Of a DNA stretch of 9,000 nt, positions 1-6,183 are shown in pieces (within the stretch, counting starts at the first letter, position 1; the number at the start of each line of letters is the position of its first letter). Location: NCBI GenBank assembly GCA_023145575.1, contig JAGLDN010000126.1:1-9000 (forward strand), read 5' to 3'. The DNA comes from Psychromonas sp. (GTDB lineage: Bacteria; Pseudomonadota; Gammaproteobacteria; Enterobacterales; Psychromonadaceae). The position numbers were made by a program, and so were the translations under genes. The notes beneath the pieces were generated by a model, which saw only the letters and a program-made list of their open reading frames with translations, did not search any database and was not told the DNA's origin.

Positions 1-210
1 AATAAAGACTTTAATTCCTAAATAGTTATTCTACATAGAGATTTTATAACAACGCGCCTTGATACTAGTTGCCTTGCCCCGCGGGGCACAAGCTCAAAAA
101 CCAAGACTGCGCTACAATAATCGAAAAGTGAATAACAATCACCTAATATTGTGCCTAGTTCTGATTATCGAGCTTGAGCCTGAAAAACATTTTGGCGTCA
201 CATGGGTATA
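1..210. repeat. Dispersed intergenic repeat, copy R1 (inverted partner of 8785-8995)
   Basis: The reverse complement of 8785-8995 aligns with 1-210 almost without gaps (one 1-nt indel seen), at roughly 85% identity by eye. Conserved blocks include GACTTTAATTCCTA, CTACATAGAGATTTTATAA, AGTTGCCTTGCCC, ACAATAATCGAAAAGTGAA and CGTCACATGGGTATA. The copy contains an imperfect hairpin (18-25 with 31-38), a perfect GC palindrome GCCCCGCGGGGC (76-87), and nested complementary arms CAAGCTC/GAGCTTG (89-95/170-176) and ATAATC/GATTAT (117-122/163-168). A block of about 10 bases (61-70) differs strongly between the two copies. The left end may continue outside the window. No transposase is present, so this is a non-coding, MITE-like or REP-like repeat. 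Bases 211-274 hold only a weak hairpin (GTAGC 238-242 with GCTAC 255-259) and no clear terminator for the adjacent gene. Confidence 0.85.
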
Positions 211-274
211 AGTCGTATTTAGTTGGGACTGCGTAACGTAGCTTATTCTAAAATGCTACATATTGCTGAGTGCT

Positions 275-1504
275 TCACGTTTTCAATAGTGTAATAATTT
301 TATTCAATGCATTAATAAATGATTTGGCTTCATCAAGTGTGTTGTAAATAGCAAATGATACGCGTATTGAACCCTTAGAATTTAACGCTTGAAATAATGG
401 CATGGCACAATGTCGGCCACTTCGCACTGCAATACCTTGTGCATCAAGCATCATTGCAATATCACTGTGGTGCTCTCCTGCAACACTAAAACTAATTGAT
501 CCACATTTAGGCTGTTTTCTCGCAAAAATGGTGATCTCTGGTATGGCTTGAAGAGCATTTTCCGTAAATTTCATAACTTTATTTTCATTCTCTTGTAATA
601 CTTGTCTATCATAAGAATTTATAAAGTTAATCGCACTTGCCAACGCAATAGCACCTGAAATATTTGGTGTCCCAGCTTCAAATTTAAAGGGGAGTTGATT
701 GTATTTCGTTTCTTCAAAGGTAACTTCGTTTATCATTTCACCTCCTCCTTGCCAAGGTGCGAGCGCTTCAAGTAAATGTTTCTTACCATATAAAACACCA
801 ATACCTGTTGGCGCAAAAATTTTATGTCCAGAAAATACATAATAATCACAATCAAGTGCTTGTACATCAACGTATAAGTGTGCAATAGCCTGTGCACCAT
901 CAATTATTACTTGTGCGCCCTTTGCGTGTGACAATGCGATTATTTTTTTAACTGGATTAATGATACCAAGTGCATTTGAAACATGTGATATCGAAACGAC
1001 TTTTGTTTTAGTTGTTAATAAGTGCTCAAAACAAGTCATATCAATGGTTTGATCCTCTGTTAATGGAATTACTTTCAAAATTATTCCCGTTCGTTTTGCT
1101 AGCATTTGCCACGGCACAATATTGGCATGATGCTCAAGCGAAGAAATAATTATTTCATCACCTTTTGTAAGCTGGCAGCCAAGACTGTTTGCTAATAAAT
1201 TGAGCCCTTCTGTCGTACCTTTTGTCCATATGATTTGTTTTTCACTGCGAGCATTAATAAAGGTTTTTACAATATGGCGGCTCTGCTCAAATGCGCAAGT
1301 AGCAAAATTGCTCAACTGGTGGTTTCCCCGATGAACATTTGCATTAATGTTTTGGTAATAAAAACAAAGCGTATCAATGACAGATTGAGGTTTCTGAGTC
1401 GTCGCCGCATTATCAAGGTAAATCAACAGATGATCATTAATGGTTTTTTTAAGTATTGGAAATTGCGCACGAAATGCATTAATTGAAATTTTTTGTTTTT
1501 CCAT
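275..1504 (-). CDS. csdA: SufS/CsdA-type (group II) cysteine desulfurase
   Basis: A PLP-dependent enzyme of aminotransferase class V that takes sulfur from L-cysteine, leaving alanine and a persulfide that feeds Fe-S cluster assembly and other thiolation reactions in the cytoplasm. Visible landmarks are LDNAATT (30-36), EHHAN (124-128), the PLP-contacting IDGAQ (201-205), FSGHK with the Schiff-base lysine K228, the PWQGGG loop near 250-255, FEAGTPN (275-281) and the catalytic-cysteine motif RSGRHCAMPL with C366. The short spacing around C366 marks group II, unlike IscS. Its 409 residues match CsdA (401) and SufS (406) of E. coli. The N-terminus FRAQFPILK resembles CsdA, whereas HCAMPL and the C-terminus resemble SufS, so the CsdA/SufS choice is uncertain. 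No sufE/csdE partner or suf genes are visible. The start is ATG with GGA about 8 bases upstream. It lies 85 bp after pdxJ, where acpS is often found. Confidence 0.9.
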   Translation of the reverse strand: MEKQKISINAFRAQFPILKKTINDHLLIYLDNAATTQKPQSVIDTLCFYYQNINANVHRGNHQLSNFATCAFEQSRHIVKTFINARSEKQIIWTKGTTEGLNLLANSLGCQLTKGDEIIISSLEHHANIVPWQMLAKRTGIILKVIPLTEDQTIDMTCFEHLLTTKTKVVSISHVSNALGIINPVKKIIALSHAKGAQVIIDGAQAIAHLYVDVQALDCDYYVFSGHKIFAPTGIGVLYGKKHLLEALAPWQGGGEMINEVTFEETKYNQLPFKFEAGTPNISGAIALASAINFINSYDRQVLQENENKVMKFTENALQAIPEITIFARKQPKCGSISFSVAGEHHSDIAMMLDAQGIAVRSGRHCAMPLFQALNSKGSIRVSFAIYNTLDEAKSFINALNKIITLLKT

Positions 1505-1564
1505 AACATTCCAAAAAAATAGGCTAATTCAAGAGGTAGTATCAATCTTTTTTGGTATATATCC

Positions 1565-1594
1565 ATTATAGTAAATAATGTTAATGACATTAAA
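1565..1594 (-). promoter_or_regulatory. Possible promoter in front of the cysteine desulfurase gene
   Basis: Reading leftwards, a perfect -10 hexamer TATAAT (1565-1570) is preceded after 18 bases by TTTAAT (1589-1594), a poor -35 match that overlaps the pdxJ stop codon. A perfect but A+T-only inverted repeat TAATGT/ACATTA (1576-1592) sits between them; it has no GC stem or U-run, so I do not call it a terminator. The spacer is A+T-rich, so a chance -10 match is plausible and csdA may simply be read through from recO-pdxJ. Confidence 0.3.
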
Positions 1595-2327
1595 GACCAT
1601 TACGCCCCTCAATCATCAGACGTTTCATTTCACTCACGGCGACTGCAAAGCCATCAATTAATGCCCTTGCAACAATTGCATGACCAATATTAAGCTCGCT
1701 GATCTCAGGCAAGGCCGCAATGGGTTTAACATTATGATAATTGAGTCCATGTCCTGCATTTACCTTGATACCTTCGTTAAATGCATAAGTAGCAGCACTC
1801 GCGATACGCGCTAACTCGGCTATTTTTAAGCTATTGTTTTTTTCATCCGCATAAGCACCTGTATGAAGTTCAATATAAGCCGCACCGCTTTTGATTGCCG
1901 CATCAATTTGCTGATTTCTTGGATCAATAAACAATGACACTTGAATGTCAGCTGCACTTAAGCGTTTAACCGCATTAGCTATTTGAGCAAAATTTTCCAC
2001 AACATCCAGTCCTCCTTCTGTCGTTAGCTCTTGTCGTTTTTCAGGTACTAAACAAACAAATGTAGGCTGTATTTTTAACGCAATTTCAAGCATTTCATCG
2101 TTTACTGCCATTTCTAAATTCATGCGCGTCTGTAGCGTTTTTGCAAGCACTGCCACATCACGATCTTTTATGTGACGGCGATCTTCTCGTAGGTGGATCG
2201 TTATGCCATCTGCGCCAGATCCTTCAGCTATCGCGGCTAAATGAGCTGGCTCTGGATAACAGACTCCTCGTGCATTTCGTATTGTTGCAATATGATCTAT
2301 GTTAACACCTAGCAACAATGTGCTCAT
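1590..2327 (-). CDS. pdxJ: Pyridoxine 5'-phosphate synthase
   Basis: It condenses 1-deoxy-D-xylulose 5-phosphate with 3-amino-2-oxopropyl phosphate to make pyridoxine 5'-phosphate, the last ring-forming step of the DXP-dependent vitamin B6 pathway; the enzyme is a cytoplasmic TIM-barrel oligomer. The 245 residues are full length (E. coli 243) and align throughout. GVNIDHIAT (7-15), GITIHLREDRRHI (41-53) with H45, MNLEMAV (69-75) with E72, VPEKRQE (94-100), TTEGGLD (102-108), and VNAGHGLNYHNV (189-200) with H193 all fit the known active site. The ATG start is preceded by AGAAGGA, which overlaps the recO TAG stop; the gap to recO is only 12 bp, so the two genes are surely co-transcribed and perhaps translationally coupled. 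Its product is oxidised to PLP, the cofactor of the next gene's product, a link suggested by context only. Confidence 0.97.
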   Translation of the reverse strand: MSTLLLGVNIDHIATIRNARGVCYPEPAHLAAIAEGSGADGITIHLREDRRHIKDRDVAVLAKTLQTRMNLEMAVNDEMLEIALKIQPTFVCLVPEKRQELTTEGGLDVVENFAQIANAVKRLSAADIQVSLFIDPRNQQIDAAIKSGAAYIELHTGAYADEKNNSLKIAELARIASAATYAFNEGIKVNAGHGLNYHNVKPIAALPEISELNIGHAIVARALIDGFAVAVSEMKRLMIEGRNGL

Positions 2328-2339
2328 AACTCAATCCTT

Positions 2340-3044
2340 CTATTTAACAGCAGTAAATAAACTGCGACTATGTAATTGTTTATTGCCTAGTAAATCGCCT
2401 AATGCTTGTCGACAAAATCGTTTTGCCGCGCAGCGGAGTGCAGGCGTTGTGAATGATCTAGAGACAAGTGCTTGTATTTCAGCGCCACTATAAACTTGAT
2501 GTCTTTGATGTTGCGCTTGTTTGACAAAGAAGCCTAGTTGTTGTTGATATTGATAATCAAAACCAACCTCAAGTGGTTTTCCAGTGTATATATCTTTATC
2601 GAAATTAACGCCATAACCTAAAGTTTCAAGTAGTGTCAGTTCAAAATTTCGCAATGTCGCGTGCAGATCGTCATCTCCTGCAATCGCTAATAATGTATTT
2701 TGATAAGTTTGGAAAAGCCCATCGCACGTAGTTTCTGCCAGTAATAATCGATATAATAACTCATTAACATACATAGCAACGAATACACGATTACCACGAA
2801 AAGGCACAACCTGTGTCACAGCTTCAATAGATTTAACTGTTTTTAAACTGCCACGACCGAAATATTCGATTTGTAATAACGTAAAAGGTTGCGGCGAGCC
2901 TTTTTTCATTCGAGTGCAACGACGCCCCCCTCTATAAATTAAGCTAACTTTACCAATATCTTCACAAAATACATCAATTAATTGACTCGTTTCACGGTAG
3001 GGGCGAGAATGCAAAATAAAAGCCAAATGACTTTTTATCGGCAT
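2340..3044 (-). CDS. recO: DNA repair protein RecO
   Basis: A recombination mediator of the RecFOR pathway: it binds SSB and single-stranded DNA, anneals complementary strands and, with RecR, helps RecA displace SSB at gaps. The 234 residues are near the family length (E. coli 242). The N-terminal OB-fold is recognisable from AFILHSRPYRETSQLIDVF (8-26), GKVSLIYRGGRR (31-42), PQPFTLLQIEYFGRGSLKTV (51-70) and EAV (74-76). The helical C-terminal part includes YVNELLYRLL (92-101), FELTLLETLGYGVNF (134-148) and AAKRFCRQALGDLLG (206-220). No zinc-finger cysteines are seen, as in E. coli. The ATG at 3044 is fixed because an in-frame TGA lies only four codons upstream (3054-3056). Its own ribosome-binding site is poor (AAGG one base before ATG), whereas a strong site lies 57 bases upstream in another frame (see the leader ORF). 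It is followed closely by pdxJ. Confidence 0.95.
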   Translation of the reverse strand: MPIKSHLAFILHSRPYRETSQLIDVFCEDIGKVSLIYRGGRRCTRMKKGSPQPFTLLQIEYFGRGSLKTVKSIEAVTQVVPFRGNRVFVAMYVNELLYRLLLAETTCDGLFQTYQNTLLAIAGDDDLHATLRNFELTLLETLGYGVNFDKDIYTGKPLEVGFDYQYQQQLGFFVKQAQHQRHQVYSGAEIQALVSRSFTTPALRCAAKRFCRQALGDLLGNKQLHSRSLFTAVK

Positions 3045-3100
3045 GCCTTGGGCTCAACATATGTTTTAAGTTCAATAAATAATCCAACAATTTGCCGCAT
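3035..3100 (-). CDS. Possible 21-residue leader ORF overlapping the recO start
   Basis: An ATG at 3098-3100 stands 6 bases after the strong Shine-Dalgarno sequence AAGGAGG and opens a 21-codon frame ending in TAA (3035-3037). The peptide begins MRQIVGLFIE and ends VEPKACR; I recognise no family. Its end overlaps the recO ATG by 10 bases in a different frame, a layout that favours termination-reinitiation coupling. recO itself has a weak site and a stop codon just upstream in its frame, so ribosomes loaded at this strong site could feed recO. There is no run of a single amino acid as in biosynthetic attenuators. Alternatives are a decayed gene start left by rearrangement, or a Shine-Dalgarno match used only for mRNA binding. 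It is too short to judge by codon use. Confidence 0.4.
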   Translation of the reverse strand: MRQIVGLFIELKTYVEPKACR

Positions 3101-3113
3101 TGTCTCCCTCCTT
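3101..3113 (-). promoter_or_regulatory. Strong Shine-Dalgarno site ahead of recO, in the frame of the leader ORF
   Basis: Read leftwards the sequence is AAGGAGGGAGACA followed by ATG. AAGGAGG (3107-3113) is a near-complete match to the 16S rRNA anti-Shine-Dalgarno, with the usual 6-base spacing to the ATG at 3100. It is much the strongest ribosome-binding site seen in this window, yet the recO ATG is 57 bases further on and out of frame with it. Confidence 0.6.
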
Positions 3114-3147
3114 TTTAAAGCCCTACCAATTTATAAGGTATCCCGTC

Positions 3148-3174
3148 ATTTTATCATTCAACAATTTTTGTCAA
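3148..3174 (-). promoter_or_regulatory. Sigma-70-like promoter for recO-pdxJ
   Basis: On the minus strand a perfect -35 TTGACA (3169-3174) is followed after 15 bases by TAAAAT (3148-3153). The spacing is short of the ideal 17. Transcription would begin near 3140, leaving a leader of about 40 bases before the leader ORF. A promoter here makes sense because a 551-bp gap filled with repeats separates recO from era, which elsewhere is often co-transcribed with it. Confidence 0.5.
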
Positions 3175-3204
3175 GAAGCGCCTGTGCTTAACGTATCAAT
3201 AGTA

Positions 3205-3355
3205 TGGTAGTAATGGCAATAGCCATTATACTTCAAAATGCTTTGTCAAGCCTTAGCGCGAATCCTCGACAAGGTACAAGATTCTACCGAGCAACCATTA
3301 TCCACAATAACCGTTTGTCGGTAGAATTAACTAAAAAAGTTAATTATTATACCCA
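3205..3355. repeat. Hairpin-rich intergenic repeat between era and recO
   Basis: Four successive inverted repeats fill this stretch: TAATGGC/GCCATTA (3211-3217/3222-3228, 4-base loop), CTTTGTC/GACAAGG (3241-3247/3268-3274, one G-T pair), ATTCTACCGA/TCGGTAGAAT (3281-3290/3318-3327, 27-base loop) and AATTAACT/AGTTAATT (3325-3332/3338-3345). It is linked to the window-end repeats by the shared 17-mer AAAATGCTTTGTCAAGC (3235-3251 and 8802-8818) and the boundary word TATACCCAT (3347-3355, 8785-8793, and inverted at 202-210). It therefore appears to be a diverged or rearranged relative of the same repeat family. No coding frame is credible in it. Confidence 0.7.
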
Positions 3356-3595
3356 TTACAATAAATATACAATCTAAATTTAACGCAGATAAACAGCTTA
3401 ATTAATGGCGAAAGTTTGTATAAGTAGCTGTTTAATATATGAAACTTGCAACACACAAGTAAGTTGTTAAAAGCCGTAAAATAGAAAAGATATTTAGTAC
3501 CATTGGTATTATATCGTAATCATCTTTGCGAATGCTGTAGCAAAGAGTGGACCTTCGAGTCTTTCTTACTTTTCATTTTTATATACCATTAATCA
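3356..3595. other. Rest of the era-recO spacer: short inverted repeats, no gene
   Basis: This A+T-rich stretch downstream of era holds three perfect inverted repeats: TAAACAGCT/AGCTGTTTA (3390-3398/3426-3434, 27-base loop), TACCA-T-TGGTA (3498-3508) and TCTTTGC/GCAAAGA (3523-3529/3540-3546). The last lies about 50 bp past the era stop and could help end that transcript or protect its 3' end, but it is not followed by a U-run on the minus strand, so I do not call it an intrinsic terminator. I see no ORF with a ribosome-binding site here. Confidence 0.45.
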
Positions 3596-4498
3596 TTATT
3601 TACTATAATCATCACTGTAACCTAAGCTGTGTAGGGCTCTGATATCATCAGACCAGCCTGATTTTACTTTTACCCATACCTCTAAAAACACTTTAGCGTC
3701 AAAGAGCTCTTCCATGTCAAGCCGAGATTGGGTGCTGATTAATTTTATTTTTTCCCCTTTATTGCCAATGACCATGCGTTTTTGTCCATCCCGTTCAACA
3801 AGCACAAGTGCATTAATGTGCAATATCCCATTCGCTTGTTGTTTGAATTGTTCAATTTCAACAGTCACAGAATAAGGTAATTCTTCACCTAAAAAGCGCA
3901 TTAGTTTTTCGCGCACTATCTCAGATGCCATAAAACGAGAAGATCGATCTGTGATATAATCTTCAGGGAAATAATGCTCAGATTCTGGTAAAATATCTTG
4001 TGCCCATTGGCGAATTTTATCTATATTATCGCCTTTTTTAGCTGAGATTAGCAGTATATGCTTAAAATTATAGCGTTCGCCTAATTGTTTTAAATGCGGC
4101 AGTAATAACGTTTTATTTTGAACATTATCTATTTTATTGACAGCTAAAATAACAGGGCATTTTAAATATTTAAACTTCCCCAGTACCATTTCATCGTCTT
4201 CATCCCAATGAGTGCCTTCAACAACAAAAATAACCATTTCAACATCGTTAATCGAACTTGATGCAGCTCGGTTCATTAAACGATTGATCGCTCGTTTTTC
4301 ATCAATATGAAGCCCAGGCGTATCGACAAAGATCGTTTGATGATCGCCTTGCGTATCAATCCCTAAAATACGGTGCCGCGTTGTTTGCGCTTTACGTGAT
4401 GTAATACTAACTTTTTGTCCGAGTAACGCATTGATTAGGGTAGATTTACCCACGTTAGGTCGACCAACAATCGCAACAAAGCCGCATTTTTGTACCAT
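3596..4498 (-). CDS. era: GTPase Era, 16S rRNA-binding ribosome maturation factor
   Basis: A TrmE-Era-EngA family GTPase that binds the 3' end of 16S rRNA and assists maturation of the 30S subunit. The 300 residues match E. coli Era (301). The G domain shows G1 GRPNVGKS (12-19), the switch I region AQTTRHRI (37-44), G3 DTPG (59-62), G4 NKID (121-124) and G5 SAK (152-154). The C-terminal KH domain carries VIGNKGEKIK (243-252) with the RNA-gripping GxxG loop, and ends in the typical VKVKSGWSDD...LGY. The ATG lies 2 bp after the rnc stop and lacks a clear Shine-Dalgarno sequence, so translation probably depends on coupling to rnc, a common arrangement in this operon. Downstream, recO is not adjacent: a 551-bp repeat-bearing gap follows. 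Confidence 0.98.
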   Translation of the reverse strand: MVQKCGFVAIVGRPNVGKSTLINALLGQKVSITSRKAQTTRHRILGIDTQGDHQTIFVDTPGLHIDEKRAINRLMNRAASSSINDVEMVIFVVEGTHWDEDDEMVLGKFKYLKCPVILAVNKIDNVQNKTLLLPHLKQLGERYNFKHILLISAKKGDNIDKIRQWAQDILPESEHYFPEDYITDRSSRFMASEIVREKLMRFLGEELPYSVTVEIEQFKQQANGILHINALVLVERDGQKRMVIGNKGEKIKLISTQSRLDMEELFDAKVFLEVWVKVKSGWSDDIRALHSLGYSDDYSK

Positions 4499-4500
4499 TA

Positions 4501-5190
4501 TTAATTTTTCACTATCATAGATAACATTTTCTGGGCAGAAATCTGCTCTGCTTTTCTCCTACTCGATCCTTGTGCCTGCACGGATTCAAAGCCATCCACA
4601 GAACAGCTCATCGTAAACTGCTGATTATGCGGTTCACCTTTTATTTCAATTACTTCATAATGAGGGAGAGGTTGTTTTCGAGACTGCAAACGTTCCTGCA
4701 ACTGCGTCTTCGCATCTTTTTGCTCAATGCCTGGCTCAATCGTACTTAATCGAGACTTATACCAGCTTAAAATTGTCGCTTTGGTGGTATTAATATCAGA
4801 ATCTAAAAATATTCCACCAATAATAGCTTCAACAGCATCGGCAATAATAGATTCACGTCTAAATCCTCCACTTTTTAATTCACCAATACCTAAGATTAAG
4901 CATTCGCCTAAATTAAATTCTAGACCAATTACTGCTAACAATTTCCCACAAACAAGGGTCGCGCGGAGACGGCTTAAATCACCTTCATCAACGTTGGGAA
5001 ATCGCGCATAAAGATCAGTTGTAATGACAAAGTTTAATATGGAATCTCCTAAAAACTCTAAACGCTCATTATCAGATCCTGATACGCTACAATGTGTTAA
5101 CGCCAGCTTTAACAGTTCAAAATCATTAAAAGTATAACCAATGGTACGTTCTAATCGTTTAAGCACATTTTGTTTTATGTTGTCTATCAT
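4501..5190 (-). CDS. rnc: Ribonuclease III
   Basis: A double-strand-specific endoribonuclease that cuts the 30S pre-rRNA stems, processes some mRNAs and degrades sense-antisense duplexes. The 229 residues match E. coli (226). The signature NERLEFLGDS (41-50) supplies E42 and D49, and IIADAVEAIIGG (115-126) supplies D118 and E121, corresponding to E38, D45, D114 and E117 of E. coli. KTQLQERLQ (161-169) opens the double-stranded RNA-binding domain, which ends with GSSRRKAEQ (208-216). The ATG overlaps the lepB TGA in the sequence ATGA and has little Shine-Dalgarno complementarity, pointing to translational coupling. In enterobacteria RNase III cleaves the leader of its own operon; here rnc is third in the operon and no obvious long duplex target precedes it. 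Confidence 0.98.
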   Translation of the reverse strand: MIDNIKQNVLKRLERTIGYTFNDFELLKLALTHCSVSGSDNERLEFLGDSILNFVITTDLYARFPNVDEGDLSRLRATLVCGKLLAVIGLEFNLGECLILGIGELKSGGFRRESIIADAVEAIIGGIFLDSDINTTKATILSWYKSRLSTIEPGIEQKDAKTQLQERLQSRKQPLPHYEVIEIKGEPHNQQFTMSCSVDGFESVQAQGSSRRKAEQISAQKMLSMIVKN

Positions 5191-6107
5191 ATAATGGAGC
5201 CGATACGATTAAAGCGAATTTTACTAGGGATCCATCTCGGCAAGAAACTATCTTTGCTACGATAAAATTCAAAACTAATCCATTTTGCAACTGCTTTTCC
5301 GACTAAATTCTTTTCAGGAACAAATCCCCAATAACGACTGTCTTTACTATTGTCCCGATTGTCTCCCATCATGAAATAATGTCCTTTTGGCACCACCCAT
5401 TCAAATTCAGAAGTTGGCACATTGGTTTGCTGGTAATACTCAGGTACATTATCTGTGCGTCTGGAGTTGATCAGAATTTGATGACTGACCTTCCCTAATT
5501 TTTCAAGATAAACAGCGAGATCAGCATTTTCATCTCTAAAATAGCGATTTCCTTCATAAGTAATATCTACTTCTTTATAATTTGTGCAATCGCTACCTGT
5601 GCAAGCAGGAATAAGATATAAGCGCTTATCTTTATAAACAATATGATCGCCAGGTAAGCCGACGACACGCTTAATAAAGTCAATCCGAGGATCATTAGGG
5701 TATTTGAACACAGCAACATCGCCCCGCTTTGGCTCTCCGACGCTAATGAGTTTGTTTTGCCAAATGGGATCTTTAATACCATATGCAAATTTTTCAACTA
5801 CAATAAAATCACCGATTAATAGTGTCGGCATCATTGATCCTGATGGGATTTGAAAAGGCTCATATATGAAGGAGCGCAGTATAAAAACGAATGCAATCAC
5901 AGGAAATAAAGATCGTGCATTGCTTACAATTGGGTTTTCGGGATATGCTTTTTCTAATGTCTTTTCATCGAGTTTTGTTGTCGATTGAGCTTGCGCATCG
6001 GCTCTTGCCTTTTTACGCGCATCGGCCCATTTAAACTTATCGATGATCCAAATTATACCTGTAAGAAGGGTTACAACAGTCAAGAGAAGTGCAAATGTAT
6101 TTGCCAT
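5187..6107 (-). CDS. lepB: Signal peptidase I (leader peptidase)
   Basis: An inner-membrane serine/lysine peptidase of family S26 that removes signal peptides from exported proteins on the periplasmic side. Two transmembrane segments are visible, about residues 4-22 and 66-82, separated by a charged, alanine-rich cytoplasmic loop. The periplasmic domain has IPSGSMMPTLLIGD (87-100) with nucleophile S91, FIKRVVGLPGDH (144-155) with general base K146, a C169/C174 pair matching the E. coli disulfide region, and MGDNRDNSKDSRYWG (247-261). The 306 residues are somewhat shorter than E. coli LepB (324). The ATG follows a good AGGA with 8-base spacing. It lies 76 bp after lepA and overlaps rnc by 4 bp. 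Confidence 0.97.
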   Translation of the reverse strand: MANTFALLLTVVTLLTGIIWIIDKFKWADARKKARADAQAQSTTKLDEKTLEKAYPENPIVSNARSLFPVIAFVFILRSFIYEPFQIPSGSMMPTLLIGDFIVVEKFAYGIKDPIWQNKLISVGEPKRGDVAVFKYPNDPRIDFIKRVVGLPGDHIVYKDKRLYLIPACTGSDCTNYKEVDITYEGNRYFRDENADLAVYLEKLGKVSHQILINSRRTDNVPEYYQQTNVPTSEFEWVVPKGHYFMMGDNRDNSKDSRYWGFVPEKNLVGKAVAKWISFEFYRSKDSFLPRWIPSKIRFNRIGSII

Positions 6108-6137
6108 TTTTTTTCCTATATTATAATTATTTTTTTA

Positions 6138-6162
6138 AAAGTAGGGCTATTTCCACTACTTT
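6138..6162 (-). terminator. Hairpin between lepA and lepB, possible weak terminator or attenuator
   Basis: A perfect 7-bp stem AAAGTAG/CTACTTT (6156-6162 paired with 6138-6144) encloses an 11-base loop that can add a GG/CC pairing. On the minus strand the stem is followed by only one further T and then a run of A, so termination would be partial at best. It may modulate lepB, rnc and era expression relative to lepA, or stabilise the lepA mRNA end. Confidence 0.35.
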
Positions 6163-6183
6163 ATCGTTAAGTAAATAGTAAAG

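Noticed and set aside
238..259. GTAGC/GCTAC hairpin as terminator of the cysteine desulfurase gene
   Set aside because: The stem is short, the loop is large and no U-run follows.
2982..3191. Plus-strand open frame across the recO start
   Set aside because: It is antisense to recO and its leader, begins inside recO and has no ribosome-binding site.
3298..3306. Replication origin at the DnaA-box-like word
   Set aside because: Only one perfect box is visible, with no cluster of boxes and no dnaA, dnaN, gidA or mnmG nearby.
3523..3546. TCTTTGC/GCAAAGA as the era terminator
   Set aside because: The stem is followed by ATGATTACG on the minus strand instead of a U-run.
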